Positions 43,627 through 52,523 of a stretch of 64,000 bases of DNA are shown here, piece after piece. Within the stretch, counting starts at the first letter, position 1, and each line of letters starts with the position of its first letter. The stretch comes from Pedobacter cryoconitis (GTDB lineage: Bacteria > Bacteroidota > Bacteroidia > Sphingobacteriales > Sphingobacteriaceae): contig JAAAFW010000006.1 of assembly GCA_019352875.1 (NCBI GenBank), positions 1,208,284 through 1,272,283 on the forward strand, read 5' to 3'. A model generated the notes under the pieces. That model did not search any database. It was not told the origin of the DNA and was given only the letters and a program-made list of their open reading frames with translations. The translations under genes were made by a program, and so were the position numbers.

Positions 43627-44227
43627 ATGGTTAATTACAGTAATATTTTTGTGAATGAAGGTTTAAGCTATTCTGCCTATAAAGAATTAGTTACAAAGCG
43701 CCTTGAGAACGGTCAGACTACCGGGGAAGATAGTAGTGAAGCGATGCTGCATTACAGTAAAATGAATCTTCAGCGTATGAAGCGGGTTGAAAAAACTATT
43801 CAGCTTCTGCCGGAACTGGAGAAAGAGCTTTTAGCCTTAACAGATAGATATCGTCTATTGATTATTACTGAAGGCTGGGTGTGGTGACGCCGCGCAGCTG
43901 GTGCCGGTATTTCAGCAGATCGCTTTACAATTTCCTGAAAAACTGGAGTTAAGACTCGTATTACGTGATCAGCATCTGGAATTGATGGATGCGCATCTGA
44001 CCAATGGCGGCAGGGCCATCCCTGTTATGCTGGTTATTAATGAAAAGGGTGAGCAGATTGCAAAATGGGGTCCCCGGCCGGCAATCCTGCAGGAATTGCT
44101 CGGTGGATGGAAGAAGGAAGAATCAGATCTATTCAAAGTGGCTGAGAAACTGCATCACTGGTACGCGAAAGATCAGACCAGACATACACAGGAAGAACTC
44201 AGTCAGGTTTTCCGATCCTTGAAATAA
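43627..44227 (+). pseudogene. Thioredoxin-family gene with a one-base frameshift
   Basis: Two ORFs in different frames (43627-43887 and 43901-44227) together make one protein of about 199 residues. The first ends TEGWVW with a TGA; removing one G from GGG at 43877-43879 would read TEGW-CGDAAQLVPVFQQ, the active-site segment of Bacteroidota thioredoxin-like proteins with a single Cys. The second part has AIPVMLVINEKGEQIAKWGP, the typical cis-Pro region. The reading frames are otherwise intact, so the break is recent or a sequence error. If genuine, the protein is lost or made only by frameshifting. Confidence 0.88.
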
Positions 44228-44248
44228 CAAACTGACCGGAAGGCCAGG

Positions 44249-44530
44249 TTAGTCTACAGTCACAGTCAGGCCTTCCTGCTGTAATATTTTACGGTAGATC
44301 TCCATCTCGGTGAAAGATCCTTTTAAAACGGCACATTTGCCCTTGTTATGAACCTCCCAGGCAATCTTTTCTGCCTGCGACTCTGTATAGTCCAGATATT
44401 TGGTCATACAGTGAATTACATGGTCAAAAGTATTCACGTCGTCATTCCAGAGAATAAGACGATGAGAAGTCTTCAGAGAGGACAGGATCTCTTCCAGCGT
44501 AAATGATTCTTCTTTTGTTTCTGTAGTCAT
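44249..44530 (-). CDS. clpS: ClpS adaptor of Clp protease
   Basis: 93 residues from ATG 44530 (MTTETKEESF); an upstream Met would add eight residues. The ClpS fold is shown by LILWNDDVNTFDHVIHCMTK and AEKIAWEVHNKGKCAVLKGS, including the Asn-Asp-Asp and Met-type residues that line the N-degron pocket. It delivers N-end-rule substrates to ClpAP/ClpCP. An exact -7 box ends four bases before the ATG. Confidence 0.96.
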   Translation of the reverse strand: MTTETKEESFTLEEILSSLKTSHRLILWNDDVNTFDHVIHCMTKYLDYTESQAEKIAWEVHNKGKCAVLKGSFTEMEIYRKILQQEGLTVTVD

Positions 44531-44534
44531 TTTA

Positions 44535-44542
44535 CAAAAATA
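44535..44542 (-). promoter_or_regulatory. -7 promoter element TATTTTTG of clpS
   Basis: Plus-strand CAAAAATA is an exact TAnnTTTG on the minus strand. Only four bases lie between it and the chosen start codon. Confidence 0.55.
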
Positions 44543-44595
44543 ACCTAATTTCAAAAAAAAGATACGTTAAAATAAAATTATTATTCGCCGCTGGA

Positions 44596-45471
44596 TCAGC
44601 TGCCTTTTGCTGAGCGTGTCATTTGCGCAAATGAATCCCAAAGCTCATCAGGAATTGCTTCCAGTCCATTAAACTGGCCTGCGCCCTGCAACCATTCACC
44701 GCCGTCAATAGTAATTACTTCCCCATTGATATAGGAAGAGAAATCACTCAGTAGAAATGCAGCCAGATTAGCCAGTTCCTGGTGCTCACCGACTCTTTTT
44801 AGCGGAACTCTGTTTTTGAAATCGAACTTTTCGGCAAGATCTCCTGGTAAAAGACGTTCCCAGGCACCCTTTGTTGGAAACGGGCCCGGAGCAATTGCAT
44901 TGGTACGGATTCCATATTTACCCCATTCCACAGCCAGCGAACGCGTCATGGCCAGGACACCACCTTTTGCACAGGCAGAGGGCACAACATAAGCAGAACC
45001 GGTAAACGCATAAGTAGTTACAATATTAAGGATACTGGCGGGCTGCTTAGCCGCGATCCAATGTTTACCGAAAGCAAGTGTACAGTTCACAGAACCTTTC
45101 AGTACAATATCAATTACAGTAGAAAAAGCATTGGCAGACAAGCGCTCGGTAGGGGAGATGAAGTTTCCCGCTGCATTATTCAGCAGGCAGTCAACCTGGC
45201 CGAAAGTCTGCAGGGTTTCCTTCAGTACATTTTCGACCTGATCGTACTCGCGTACATCACAGGCAACAGCCAGTACTTTTCCGCCTGTCTCCTGTTCCAT
45301 TTCCTTGGCAGTTTTTTCCAGTACGTCAGCTTTTCTGCTGGTGATAACCAGGTTTGCACCCAGTTTCAGGAAGTAAGTACCCATTGCCTTTCCAAGCCCG
45401 GTACCGCCACCTGTAATCACAATTGTTTTGCCTTTCATGGCATCGTCCCTTAACATTGGCTGATTATACAT
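44596..45471 (-). CDS. 2,4-dienoyl-CoA reductase-like SDR oxidoreductase
   Basis: 291 residues. SDR Rossmann fold with TGGGTGLGKAMG for NADPH and NNAAGNFISP. The catalytic stretch VTTYAFTGSAYVVPSACAKG and GPFPTKGAWERLLPGD closely follows mitochondrial 2,4-dienoyl-CoA reductase (DECR1), where the usual YxxxK spacing of SDRs is altered. It would reduce 2,4-dienoyl-CoA formed during oxidation of polyunsaturated fatty acids. ATG 45471 is taken; it lies 4 bases after the stop of the isomerase gene, which supplies the other auxiliary enzyme of the same route. Confidence 0.85.
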   Translation of the reverse strand: MYNQPMLRDDAMKGKTIVITGGGTGLGKAMGTYFLKLGANLVITSRKADVLEKTAKEMEQETGGKVLAVACDVREYDQVENVLKETLQTFGQVDCLLNNAAGNFISPTERLSANAFSTVIDIVLKGSVNCTLAFGKHWIAAKQPASILNIVTTYAFTGSAYVVPSACAKGGVLAMTRSLAVEWGKYGIRTNAIAPGPFPTKGAWERLLPGDLAEKFDFKNRVPLKRVGEHQELANLAAFLLSDFSSYINGEVITIDGGEWLQGAGQFNGLEAIPDELWDSFAQMTRSAKGS

Positions 45472-45475
45472 ATGC

Positions 45476-46234
45476 TTACTTTTTAAGGTTATCAATTAAC
45501 ATTTTGAGAATACTGCGCGTTGCAGGAGACCACCATTGTTCCAGCATCCTGTCCAGCGCAAGCGTCTGATCTGCGGAAGTGGCTGCTATAATTCCCGTAC
45601 GGATATTCAATTTACTTTGCTGCCAGGTCTGTGGTTCAAAGCCCATATATTTTCTGACTTTTCTTTCGGCAGCGGTCATGATACTTTCCGGCTTAACCAG
45701 TTCATCTACCAGCCCAATCTGTAAAGCCTCTTCAGGGCTGAATAATTTTCCTTCCAGCAGACTTCTGGATGCAGCTGCATGGCCCAGCCAGAAAGCATAT
45801 AACTGAAAGATGCTGTCCGGAACAATAATACCCACGGGCACTTCGTTCAGGCCGATAATGAATTTGCCTTCAGCCATAACCCGCGCATCACAAGCCAGTG
45901 CGATTACACAACCACCAGCAGGAGCATGACCGTTTAGTGCCGCCACCAGCGGTTTTTTAAATGCAGTGATAATAGATCCGAAACGCAGAAAGAGCTCCCA
46001 GAAAGAGCGCGTATCTTCCTGGTTATAACCGTATAACTCGATCAGGTCAAGACCAGCTGAAAAGAAATTATCACGCCCGGTGATTAGTAAACCGCCAATG
46101 TTATCATCTTTCTCGATATTCAGTAGCATGTCCGTCAGCTCGGTGATCATTTCCCGGTTCATGGCATTCGACTTTCCTCTGTTGAGGGTTAATATAGCCA
46201 GACGGTCTTTGATCGTTACATGTATGGTATTCAT
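45476..46234 (-). CDS. Enoyl-CoA hydratase/isomerase family protein, probable Delta3-Delta2-enoyl-CoA isomerase
   Basis: 252 residues, crotonase fold. Motifs: LNRGKSNAMNREMITEL, AALNGHAPAGGCVIALACDA (oxyanion hole) and GLNEVPVGIIVPDSIFQL. The PAGGC and GLNE-GII segments resemble eukaryotic ECI1, an isomerase, more than hydratases, which usually have two catalytic Glu here. It would shift cis-3/trans-3 double bonds to trans-2 in unsaturated fatty acid oxidation. It is co-transcribed with the dienoyl-CoA reductase; a short unlisted ORF lies 16 bases upstream. Confidence 0.82.
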   Translation of the reverse strand: MNTIHVTIKDRLAILTLNRGKSNAMNREMITELTDMLLNIEKDDNIGGLLITGRDNFFSAGLDLIELYGYNQEDTRSFWELFLRFGSIITAFKKPLVAALNGHAPAGGCVIALACDARVMAEGKFIIGLNEVPVGIIVPDSIFQLYAFWLGHAAASRSLLEGKLFSPEEALQIGLVDELVKPESIMTAAERKVRKYMGFEPQTWQQSKLNIRTGIIAATSADQTLALDRMLEQWWSPATRSILKMLIDNLKK

Positions 46235-46250
46235 ATTTTTAGTATTAAAA

Positions 46251-46397
46251 TTAATCTACAGTATAAGCCGGGACTTTAGGTCTGGGCTTTCCAATGGTCG
46301 GTTTCTTATATACAACTCTATAAGTTCCGGATTCGTTTGTATTATATAAATTTATTTTTGTATTCCCTCCGGTTCCGGGATAAAAATTTGGTTTCAA
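46251..46397 (-). CDS. Possible small ORF of 48 codons upstream of the isomerase gene
   Basis: A TTG at 46395-46397 opens a frame reading MKPNFYPGTGGNTKINLYN and onward to YRVVYKKPTIGKPRPKVPA near the end, stopping at TAA 46251-46253. The composition is protein-like (Thr, Asn, Lys, Pro, no rare-residue bias), and the stop is 16 bases before the isomerase ATG, operon-like spacing. The same frame continues upstream for several codons to a TGA at 46416-46418 and stays open beyond it, so it may instead be the tail of a decayed longer gene. No ATG start is available. Not recognised. Confidence 0.35.
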   Translation of the reverse strand: MKPNFYPGTGGNTKINLYNTNESGTYRVVYKKPTIGKPRPKVPAYTVD

Positions 46398-46519
46398 CCA
46401 CAAGTAGAACGCAGATCAGGGCCGTCTGGTTTTGACCTGTATTGTATACTGGCGAATAAAAATCCGCGCAGGAGTTACCTGTCTTGCAAATGCAATGATC
46501 AGGCAGGGCCTAAAACTAA

Positions 46520-46553
46520 TTAACCCCCAAATAATAAATATTTGAGGGTTAAT
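46520..46553 (-). terminator. Terminator of dcd
   Basis: TTAACCCCCAAATA and TATTTGAGGGTTAA form a 14-bp stem with one mismatch, 22 bases after the dcd stop on the minus strand. The trailing T-run is weak (TTAGTTTTAG). Confidence 0.7.
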
Positions 46554-46575
46554 TCTAAATTATTTCAGTTGATGT

Positions 46576-47112
46576 TTAGAAGGTATTCTTCCACATCATG
46601 CTTTCCACCGGTTTCGTTGTTTTATTGCTGTATTTTGCATTGTCTTTAGCATGATACATCGTTTCGATTTGTCCTTCAACGGCGAAATAGATGAGTTGTC
46701 CGATAGGCATGCCCGCATAAATTCTTACCGGCTGGGCACAGGATATTTCCAATGTCCAGGTATTGCAGAATCCCACATCACCTTTACCTGCTGTTGCGTG
46801 GATGTCAATTCCTAAACGACCGGTGCTGGATTTACCTTCCAGAAAAGGAACATGTGCGTGTGTCTCTGTATATTCAACAGTAACACCCAGATAAAGGGTA
46901 CCTGGTTGCAAGACAAAACCTTCTTTAGGAATTTCAAAATGCTGTATTTTATTATGCGCTTTAGCGTCCAGTACCCGGTCTGTATAAGTGGCCAGGTATT
47001 TACCCAGATGTACATCATAGGAATTTGTACCCAGGCATTCTGCATTAAAGGGTTCAATAATGATTGTTCCTTTGTCAATCTCTTCTAATATACGCTTATC
47101 TGAAAGTATCAT
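46576..47112 (-). CDS. dcd: dCTP deaminase
   Basis: 178 residues. MILSDKRILEEIDKGTIIIE is the family start; EGKSSTGRLGIDIHATAGKG and GFCNTWTLEISCAQPVRIYAGM hold the nucleotide-binding Ser/Arg residues and the catalytic Glu. It converts dCTP to dUTP (some relatives also hydrolyse the triphosphate) for thymidylate synthesis. It is monocistronic with its own terminator and is divergent from the phosphopantetheinyl transferase gene. Confidence 0.95.
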   Translation of the reverse strand: MILSDKRILEEIDKGTIIIEPFNAECLGTNSYDVHLGKYLATYTDRVLDAKAHNKIQHFEIPKEGFVLQPGTLYLGVTVEYTETHAHVPFLEGKSSTGRLGIDIHATAGKGDVGFCNTWTLEISCAQPVRIYAGMPIGQLIYFAVEGQIETMYHAKDNAKYSNKTTKPVESMMWKNTF

Positions 47113-47150
47113 TTGTCAAGTCTTTCGGCGAAATTATGATTAATTTAAGA

Positions 47151-47158
47151 TACTTTTG
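47151..47158 (+). promoter_or_regulatory. -7 promoter element TACTTTTG
   Basis: Exact TAnnTTTG, 20 bases before the ATG of the phosphopantetheinyl transferase gene. Confidence 0.6.
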
Positions 47159-47178
47159 CATTGATTTTTTAAAATAGA

Positions 47179-47814
47179 ATGCCGGTAATCTATAAACATG
47201 AAATTGATGAACAGACTATACTAGCAGTCTGGAAAATCGAAGAGCAGGAACAGGAGCTGATCGCTGGCCTGCAGTTAAAGCAACATGAACTCGATTTTAT
47301 AGCCAGCCTGAATAAAGGTAAAAGGCTTCTCCACTGGTTAAGTACAAGATTACTGCTGCGAACTCTGCTTAATACCTCTGCCTATATAGATGTCCGTATG
47401 GACGATCACGGGAAGCCATTTCTGGCAGATTCTTCATTTCAGATCTCCCTGAGCCACTCTTATGATTACGCTGCAGTAATGATCGGAAGAACAAAAAGTG
47501 TTGGTGTGGATATTGAGCTGATCAAGCCTAAAATTCAAAGTATAAAACAGAAGTTTTTGTCGCCTACAGAACTCGGAGAGCTAAATCTGGAAATAAACAG
47601 CCTGTATATCTGCTGGTGTGCAAAAGAGGCCATTTATAAATGGTATGGTAAGAAAGGACTTGAGTTCAGAAAGCATATCCGTTTATTACCATTTACACCT
47701 TCCGATCAGGGAGAACTTCAGGCTGTCGTCACTTTGCCGGAAGGACTTAAGGAAGTTAAAGTCAGTTATTTTAAAACAGAAGACGGCTATATGACCGGTT
47801 ATATTGTCGCTTAA
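47179..47814 (+). CDS. 4'-phosphopantetheinyl transferase superfamily protein
   Basis: 211 residues, Sfp-like double-domain length. Motifs: ISLSHSYDYAAVMIG, VGVDIELIKPKI (metal-binding Asp and Glu) and WCAKEAIYKWYGKKG (the conserved KE). It transfers the 4'-phosphopantetheine arm from CoA to a carrier protein. Both PPTase and LipB act on acyl-carrier proteins, and the genes are adjacent; lipB starts 10 bases after its stop, so they are co-transcribed from the TACTTTTG promoter. Confidence 0.92.
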   Translation: MPVIYKHEIDEQTILAVWKIEEQEQELIAGLQLKQHELDFIASLNKGKRLLHWLSTRLLLRTLLNTSAYIDVRMDDHGKPFLADSSFQISLSHSYDYAAVMIGRTKSVGVDIELIKPKIQSIKQKFLSPTELGELNLEINSLYICWCAKEAIYKWYGKKGLEFRKHIRLLPFTPSDQGELQAVVTLPEGLKEVKVSYFKTEDGYMTGYIVA

Positions 47815-47824
47815 CAGAACCATC

Positions 47825-48520
47825 ATGAACAAACAAGTCAGTTTTCAAGACTGGGGATTAATAGATTATCAGCAGGCCTGGGATAAACAGGAAGCTACCC
47901 TTCAGGCTACCGTTGCAGTCAAGACTGCAAATAGAAATGAAGGCACCAGTAATCCAACGCCTAATTACCTGTTCTTTTGTGAGCATCCACATGTTTATAC
48001 ATTAGGTAAAAGCGGACATGCAGAATATCTGCTGCTCGATGAGAAAGGCCTAGAGGAAAAAGGAGCGGCCTATTATAAGATTAACAGGGGTGGTGATATT
48101 ACCTACCACGGTCCGGGACAACTAGTCGGTTATCCCATTCTGGATCTCGATAATTTTTTCACCGATATACATTTATATCTGAGAACACTGGAAGAAGCTG
48201 TCATTTTAACTTTGCAGGAATATGGAATTAAAGCCGGTCGTTATCCCGGGTATACAGGGGTGTGGCTGGATGCAGATAATGACAAAGCCCGGAAAATTTG
48301 TGCGATGGGCGTGCGCTGCAGCCGGTGGGTAACCATGCACGGTTTTGCTTTAAACATTAACCCCGACCTCGATTATTTTAAAAGTATTGTTCCCTGCGGA
48401 ATAGACGATAAAGATGTGACCTCCATGGAGCGCGAACTCGGCTATACTTTGCCGATGGAAGAGGTTAAAGAAAAGCTTAAAAAGCACATAGCAGCACAAT
48501 TTCAAATGGAATTAAGCTGA
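47825..48520 (+). CDS. lipB: Lipoyl(octanoyl) transferase
   Basis: 231 residues from ATG 47825 (MNKQVSFQDWGLIDYQQAW); a start inside the preceding gene is less likely. Motifs: FFCEHPHVYTLGKSG, INRGGDITYHGPGQLVGYPI, GVRCSRWVTMHGFALNIN, and the catalytic Cys in IVPCGIDDKDVTSM. It moves octanoyl from ACP to the lipoyl domains of 2-oxoacid dehydrogenases and glycine cleavage protein. Ends at a strong bidirectional terminator. Confidence 0.96.
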   Translation: MNKQVSFQDWGLIDYQQAWDKQEATLQATVAVKTANRNEGTSNPTPNYLFFCEHPHVYTLGKSGHAEYLLLDEKGLEEKGAAYYKINRGGDITYHGPGQLVGYPILDLDNFFTDIHLYLRTLEEAVILTLQEYGIKAGRYPGYTGVWLDADNDKARKICAMGVRCSRWVTMHGFALNINPDLDYFKSIVPCGIDDKDVTSMERELGYTLPMEEVKEKLKKHIAAQFQMELS

Positions 48521-48548
48521 AAAATATTAGCCGTAGCCTTATAAAAAG

Positions 48549-48584
48549 AAAAGCTGACCGGATTTTATTCCGGTCAGCTTTTTT
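48549..48584. terminator. Bidirectional terminator between lipB and sdaA
   Basis: 14-bp perfect stem AAAAGCTGACCGGA with its complement, 6-base loop, A-run before and T-run after, between convergent genes. Confidence 0.93.
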
Positions 48585-48596
48585 ATTTTAATCCGT

Positions 48597-50024
48597 TTAA
48601 CATTCGGGCAGACTAATTGGGATATTAGTAGCCAGTCCGCCATCGGAAGTTTCTTTATACTTGGAGTTCATATCCAGTGCGGTCTCCCACATTGTATTCA
48701 CTACAGCGCCAAGACTTACTTTTGCTTTATCAGGATTACTTTGCAATGCCAGTTGAGAAGCTGTTATTGCTTTGATTGCCCCCATGGTATTCCTTTCTAT
48801 ACAAGGGATCTGTACAAGGCCGCCAATAGGGTCACAGGTTAAGCCCAAATGATGTTCCATTGCTATCTCTGCCGCCATCATCACTTGCCTCTGCGAGCCG
48901 CCCATACACTCTGTCAGTGCAGCTGCAGCCATAGCAGAAGAAACACCGATCTCTGCCTGACAGCCGCCCATAGCTGCGGAAATTGTAGCACCTTTTTTAA
49001 AAATACTGCCTATCTCAGAAGCACAAGCTATAAATTGAATAATCTGTGCTTCGGAATAGCCGTCACAGAAAGTAATATAATATTGAAGGACAGCCGGAAT
49101 TACCCCCGCTGCGCCATTCGTTGGAGCAGTAACTACCCTGCCAAAAGAAGCATTTTCTTCATTTACGGCAAGCGCGAAACAGCTAACCCAGTCCAGTGTG
49201 TAATTAAAGCCATTGCCACCTGCACGGATAGCTTCAATCCAGCTTTTATAATCGTGATATTCTTTTTTGCCGATCAGCCTTTTATTCAAAGCGGCGGCCC
49301 TGCGACCAACATTTAGTCCACCCGGTAAAAAACCGCCGGTATGGCAACCCCTGTACGTACAATCCTTCATCACTTCGAAATGGCGTAGTATTCCGGTGCG
49401 CGTCTCTGCCTCAGAGCGCCAGGCCAGTTCATTTTCCATAACGACTTCAGAAACTTTCAGGCCGGTTGTCAGGCACCAGTGCAACAGATCGCCTGCTTTT
49501 TCAATTGGGAAAGGCAGATCCACCTGTTCCTTTTCTGCTCCTGTATCGCCTTCTTTAACCACGAAACCACCACCAATAGAATAATAAGTTTCAGAAAACG
49601 CTTTTCCATTATCCAGGAAAGCCTGAAAAGTTACCGCATTAGGGTGGAAAGGAAGGCTTTCCGAGTAGAGGAATAGTAAGTCTTCTGTATAATTAAAACT
49701 GATTTTTCTCTCGCCGCCCAATAAAAGCCCGTTACCATTTTTCATGGCTGCCACAGTTGGTTCTACGGCATTGACATCGAAAGTAACCGGATCTGCACCC
49801 GACAGGCCGAGCATAACGGCAATATCGGTTCCGTGCCCGTGCCCTGTTTTGGCGAGTGAGCCATAAAGCAAAATCTTCACCTGGCTTACCGATTCCAGAA
49901 AGTGCAACGCGCAAAGCGATGCTGTAAATTGCTGGGCGGCGCGCCATGGACCAAGAGTATGGGAACTCGAAGGGCCAATGCCGATTTTAAATATATCAAA
50001 TACAGAGATTTGTTCTCTAAGCAT
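48597..50024 (-). CDS. sdaA: L-serine ammonia-lyase (iron-sulfur type)
   Basis: 475 residues, the single-chain form with beta domain first and alpha domain second. [20 protein letters not shown] is the family start, [15 protein letters not shown] and [20 protein letters not shown] lie in the alpha domain, and [17 protein letters not shown] supplies cysteines of the 4Fe-4S cluster. It deaminates serine to pyruvate. An exact -7 box ends four bases before the ATG; the next Met is inside the conserved region, so the transcript is probably almost leaderless. Confidence 0.96.
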   Translation of the reverse strand: MLREQISVFDIFKIGIGPSSSHTLGPWRAAQQFTASLCALHFLESVSQVKILLYGSLAKTGHGHGTDIAVMLGLSGADPVTFDVNAVEPTVAAMKNGNGLLLGGERKISFNYTEDLLFLYSESLPFHPNAVTFQAFLDNGKAFSETYYSIGGGFVVKEGDTGAEKEQVDLPFPIEKAGDLLHWCLTTGLKVSEVVMENELAWRSEAETRTGILRHFEVMKDCTYRGCHTGGFLPGGLNVGRRAAALNKRLIGKKEYHDYKSWIEAIRAGGNGFNYTLDWVSCFALAVNEENASFGRVVTAPTNGAAGVIPAVLQYYITFCDGYSEAQIIQFIACASEIGSIFKKGATISAAMGGCQAEIGVSSAMAAAALTECMGGSQRQVMMAAEIAMEHHLGLTCDPIGGLVQIPCIERNTMGAIKAITASQLALQSNPDKAKVSLGAVVNTMWETALDMNSKYKETSDGGLATNIPISLPEC

Positions 50025-50028
50025 GATG

Positions 50029-50036
50029 CAAAACTA
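50029..50036 (-). promoter_or_regulatory. -7 promoter element TAGTTTTG of sdaA
   Basis: Plus-strand CAAAACTA is an exact TAnnTTTG on the minus strand, four bases from the sdaA start codon. Confidence 0.6.
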
Positions 50037-50057
50037 ATAGATAAAAAGGATAAAATT

Positions 50058-50714
50058 TTAGAAGTGGAACTCCAGGATGTCTTCGTCCTGCAGCAGGTAA
50101 TCGACAAACTTGTCATGATTCCCGGGCTTTCCGGTCGCTGTCCAGCTTCCGCTTATTTTGCCATCTGACATTACCTGTACACCCCTTTCCATTTGGAGAT
50201 CAAATTGCCTGAAATAGTCTTCGTACGAATCCAGTTTCCCTTTGTCGTACTCCCTGACAATCCGGTACTCCCTTGTGGTAGATCTGCGGATTACGTACCC
50301 TTCCAGGTAAGGGAATGTAAGTAAGGCGAGTAAAACCAATATAGTTACACCGACAGCCTGTTCATAAAAACCTGAGCCGACGGCCATGCCAATGGCAGCT
50401 ACAATCCAAATCACGCAGGCAGTAGTTAAACCCTTGATCCGGTTCTCCTCCCTGAAAATTACGCCTGCACCCAGAAAACCGATCCCGGTGACAATATTGG
50501 ACGCAATCCTGTCCTGACTGTTGGTCTCAATTTTAACAGAAAGAATAGTGAATAAAGTAGCCCCCAAACCGATCATAATCATGGTTTTGAGACCTGCCTG
50601 CTTAGCTCTGAGCTCACGCTCCAGGCCAATAAGACCGCAAAGCAGGGTAGCCAGAAGGAATTTGTTAACTTCCGATTGTGTAATGAAATGACTGGCTTCT
50701 GATAGGTTTTCCAT
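50058..50714 (-). CDS. MgtC/SapB family membrane protein
   Basis: 218 residues. About four membrane helices in the first 140 residues with LATLLCGLIGLERELRAKQAG, GLGATLFTILSV and RIASNIVTGIGFLGAGVIFR, all typical of MgtC/SapB. The C-terminal part (about 150-218) is soluble, a small ACT-like domain. MgtC proteins help survival at low magnesium or acid pH in other bacteria; a general transport activity is not proven. It is upstream of sdaA by 33 bases on the same strand, but sdaA has its own promoter. Confidence 0.92.
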   Translation of the reverse strand: MENLSEASHFITQSEVNKFLLATLLCGLIGLERELRAKQAGLKTMIMIGLGATLFTILSVKIETNSQDRIASNIVTGIGFLGAGVIFREENRIKGLTTACVIWIVAAIGMAVGSGFYEQAVGVTILVLLALLTFPYLEGYVIRRSTTREYRIVREYDKGKLDSYEDYFRQFDLQMERGVQVMSDGKISGSWTATGKPGNHDKFVDYLLQDEDILEFHF

Positions 50715-50761
50715 AGCTTGTTCCAGAGGCTAAAGATAAGTGCTTCCCGGCGTTATTACAT

Positions 50762-50796
50762 AAAAAAGACCCACTAAAATATAGCGGGTCTTTTTT
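50762..50796 (-). terminator. Terminator of groEL
   Basis: AAAAAAGACCC (50762-50772) pairs with GGGTCTTTTTT (50786-50796); T-run on the minus strand, 20 bases after the groEL stop. Confidence 0.9.
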
Positions 50797-50815
50797 ATAC
50801 TGTATGGAGGAAGAA

Positions 50816-52453
50816 TTACATCATTCCACCCATGCCGCCGCCGCCCATAGGAGGCATAGCGCTAGCAGGACTATCATCAGGCTCATCCGCTAATACACAT
50901 TCTGTAGTTAACAGCATGGCAGCGATTGATGCAGCATTTTCTAAAGCTACACGACCTACTTTAGTAGGATCGATAACACCTGCACTGATTAAGTTTTCAT
51001 AAACATCAGTACGGGCATTGTAACCGAAGTCAGCAGTACCTTCTTTAACTTTTTGAACTACGATAGATCCTTCGATACCAGCATTCTGGCAGATCTGACG
51101 TAAAGGCTCTTCGATTGCACGACGAATAATCTGAATACCAGTAGTTTCATCTTCGTTAGCGCCTTTCATTCCGTCTAATGCTTCGATTGCACGGATGAAA
51201 GCAACACCACCACCTGCTACGATACCTTCTTCAACCGCTGCGCGGGTTGCATGTAAAGCATCATCAACACGGTCTTTTTTCTCTTTCATCTCTACTTCAG
51301 ATGCTGCACCAACATAAAGAACAGCAACACCACCAGCTAATTTAGCCAGACGTTCCTGTAATTTTTCTTTATCGTAGTCAGATGTAGTAGTTTCAGTAGC
51401 TGTTTTAATTTCGCTAACTCTAGCTCTGATTAATTCAGGATTACCAAAACCATTGATGATTGTAGTATTATCTTTATCAACAGTGATTTTTTCTGCAGTA
51501 CCTAAGTATTCCAGATCAGCTGTTTCCAGTTTGTAACCTTTTTCTTCAGAAATTACGGTACCACCAGTTAATACAGCGATATCTTCCAGCATAGCTTTTC
51601 TACGGTCACCAAAACCAGGAGCTTTAACAGCAACTACTTTCAGGGAACCACGGATTTTATTAACTACTAAAGTAGCTAAAGCTTCACCATCTAAATCTTC
51701 TGCGATAATTAATAATGGTTTACCAGTCTGAACCTGCTTCTCTAAGATCGGCAGTAATTCTTTCATGTTGCTGATTTTTTTGTCGTAGATCAGGATATAA
51801 GGATTTTCCAGTTCTGCTTCCATTTTGTCAGCATTGGTTACGAAATACGGAGATAAGTAACCACGGTCAAATTGCATACCTTCAACTGTTTTAACTTCAG
51901 TTTCAGTACCTTTTGCTTCTTCAACAGTAATTACACCATCTTTACCTACTTTACCCATTGCTTCAGCAATCAGCGCACCGATTACTTCATCATTGTTAGC
52001 AGAGATAGATGCTACCTGTTTGATTTTATTGTTGTCTTCACCAACTGTTTGAGATTGAGCTCTTAAGTTCTCAACGATTGCTGTAACAGCTTTATCGATA
52101 CCGCGTTTCAAATCCATTGGATTAGCACCGGCAGCAACGTTTTTAATACCTGCTGTTACGATAGCCTGAGCTAAAACAGTAGCAGTAGTTGTACCATCAC
52201 CTGCGATATCTGCAGTTTTAGAAGCAACTTCTTTTACCATTTGAGCACCCATGTTCTCGATAGGGTCTTTTAATTCAATTTCTTTGGCAACAGTTACACC
52301 ATCTTTTGTGATTGCAGGTGAACCGAATTTTTTATCAATAATTACGTTACGACCTTTAGGTCCTAAAGTTACCTTAACGGCATTAGCCAAAATGTCAACA
52401 CCTCTTTTCAGGGCGTCACGGGCTTCTACATTATATTTTACTTGTTTAGACAT
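50816..52453 (-). CDS. groEL: Chaperonin GroEL
   Basis: 545 residues, full length. ATP-site segments [30 protein letters not shown], the equatorial [21 protein letters not shown] and the C-terminal GGM tail ([13 protein letters not shown]). It folds proteins in the cytosol with GroES. It follows groES after 70 bases and shares its promoter, and its own terminator follows. Confidence 0.99.
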   Translation of the reverse strand: MSKQVKYNVEARDALKRGVDILANAVKVTLGPKGRNVIIDKKFGSPAITKDGVTVAKEIELKDPIENMGAQMVKEVASKTADIAGDGTTTATVLAQAIVTAGIKNVAAGANPMDLKRGIDKAVTAIVENLRAQSQTVGEDNNKIKQVASISANNDEVIGALIAEAMGKVGKDGVITVEEAKGTETEVKTVEGMQFDRGYLSPYFVTNADKMEAELENPYILIYDKKISNMKELLPILEKQVQTGKPLLIIAEDLDGEALATLVVNKIRGSLKVVAVKAPGFGDRRKAMLEDIAVLTGGTVISEEKGYKLETADLEYLGTAEKITVDKDNTTIINGFGNPELIRARVSEIKTATETTTSDYDKEKLQERLAKLAGGVAVLYVGAASEVEMKEKKDRVDDALHATRAAVEEGIVAGGGVAFIRAIEALDGMKGANEDETTGIQIIRRAIEEPLRQICQNAGIEGSIVVQKVKEGTADFGYNARTDVYENLISAGVIDPTKVGRVALENAASIAAMLLTTECVLADEPDDSPASAMPPMGGGGMGGMM

Positions 52454-52523
52454 CTTTGTTTTTTTGATTAGTCAGAATGAATTTTAAATAAAAATTATCT
52501 GCGAAATTTTAATTATTGGAGGA

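Larger units (their letters stand above)
46235..46575. other. 341-base stretch between isomerase and dcd genes
   Basis: It holds the dcd terminator (46520-46553) and an open, coding-like minus-strand frame (46251-46397). No exact TAnnTTTG box for the fatty-acid operon was found; the rest shows nothing I can name. Confidence 0.6.

Noticed and set aside
44238..44276. GGAAGGCC / GGCCTTCC inverted repeat between the thioredoxin-like gene and clpS
   Set aside because: An 8-bp stem with a 23-base loop and no T-run, partly inside clpS coding sequence; too weak for a terminator call.
45061..45453. 130-codon ORF antisense to the dienoyl-CoA reductase gene
   Set aside because: Overlaps the conserved SDR core completely and has a non-protein-like composition.
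48849..49316. 155-codon ORF antisense to sdaA
   Set aside because: Antisense to a fully conserved enzyme gene; the length is explained by codon constraints on the real strand.
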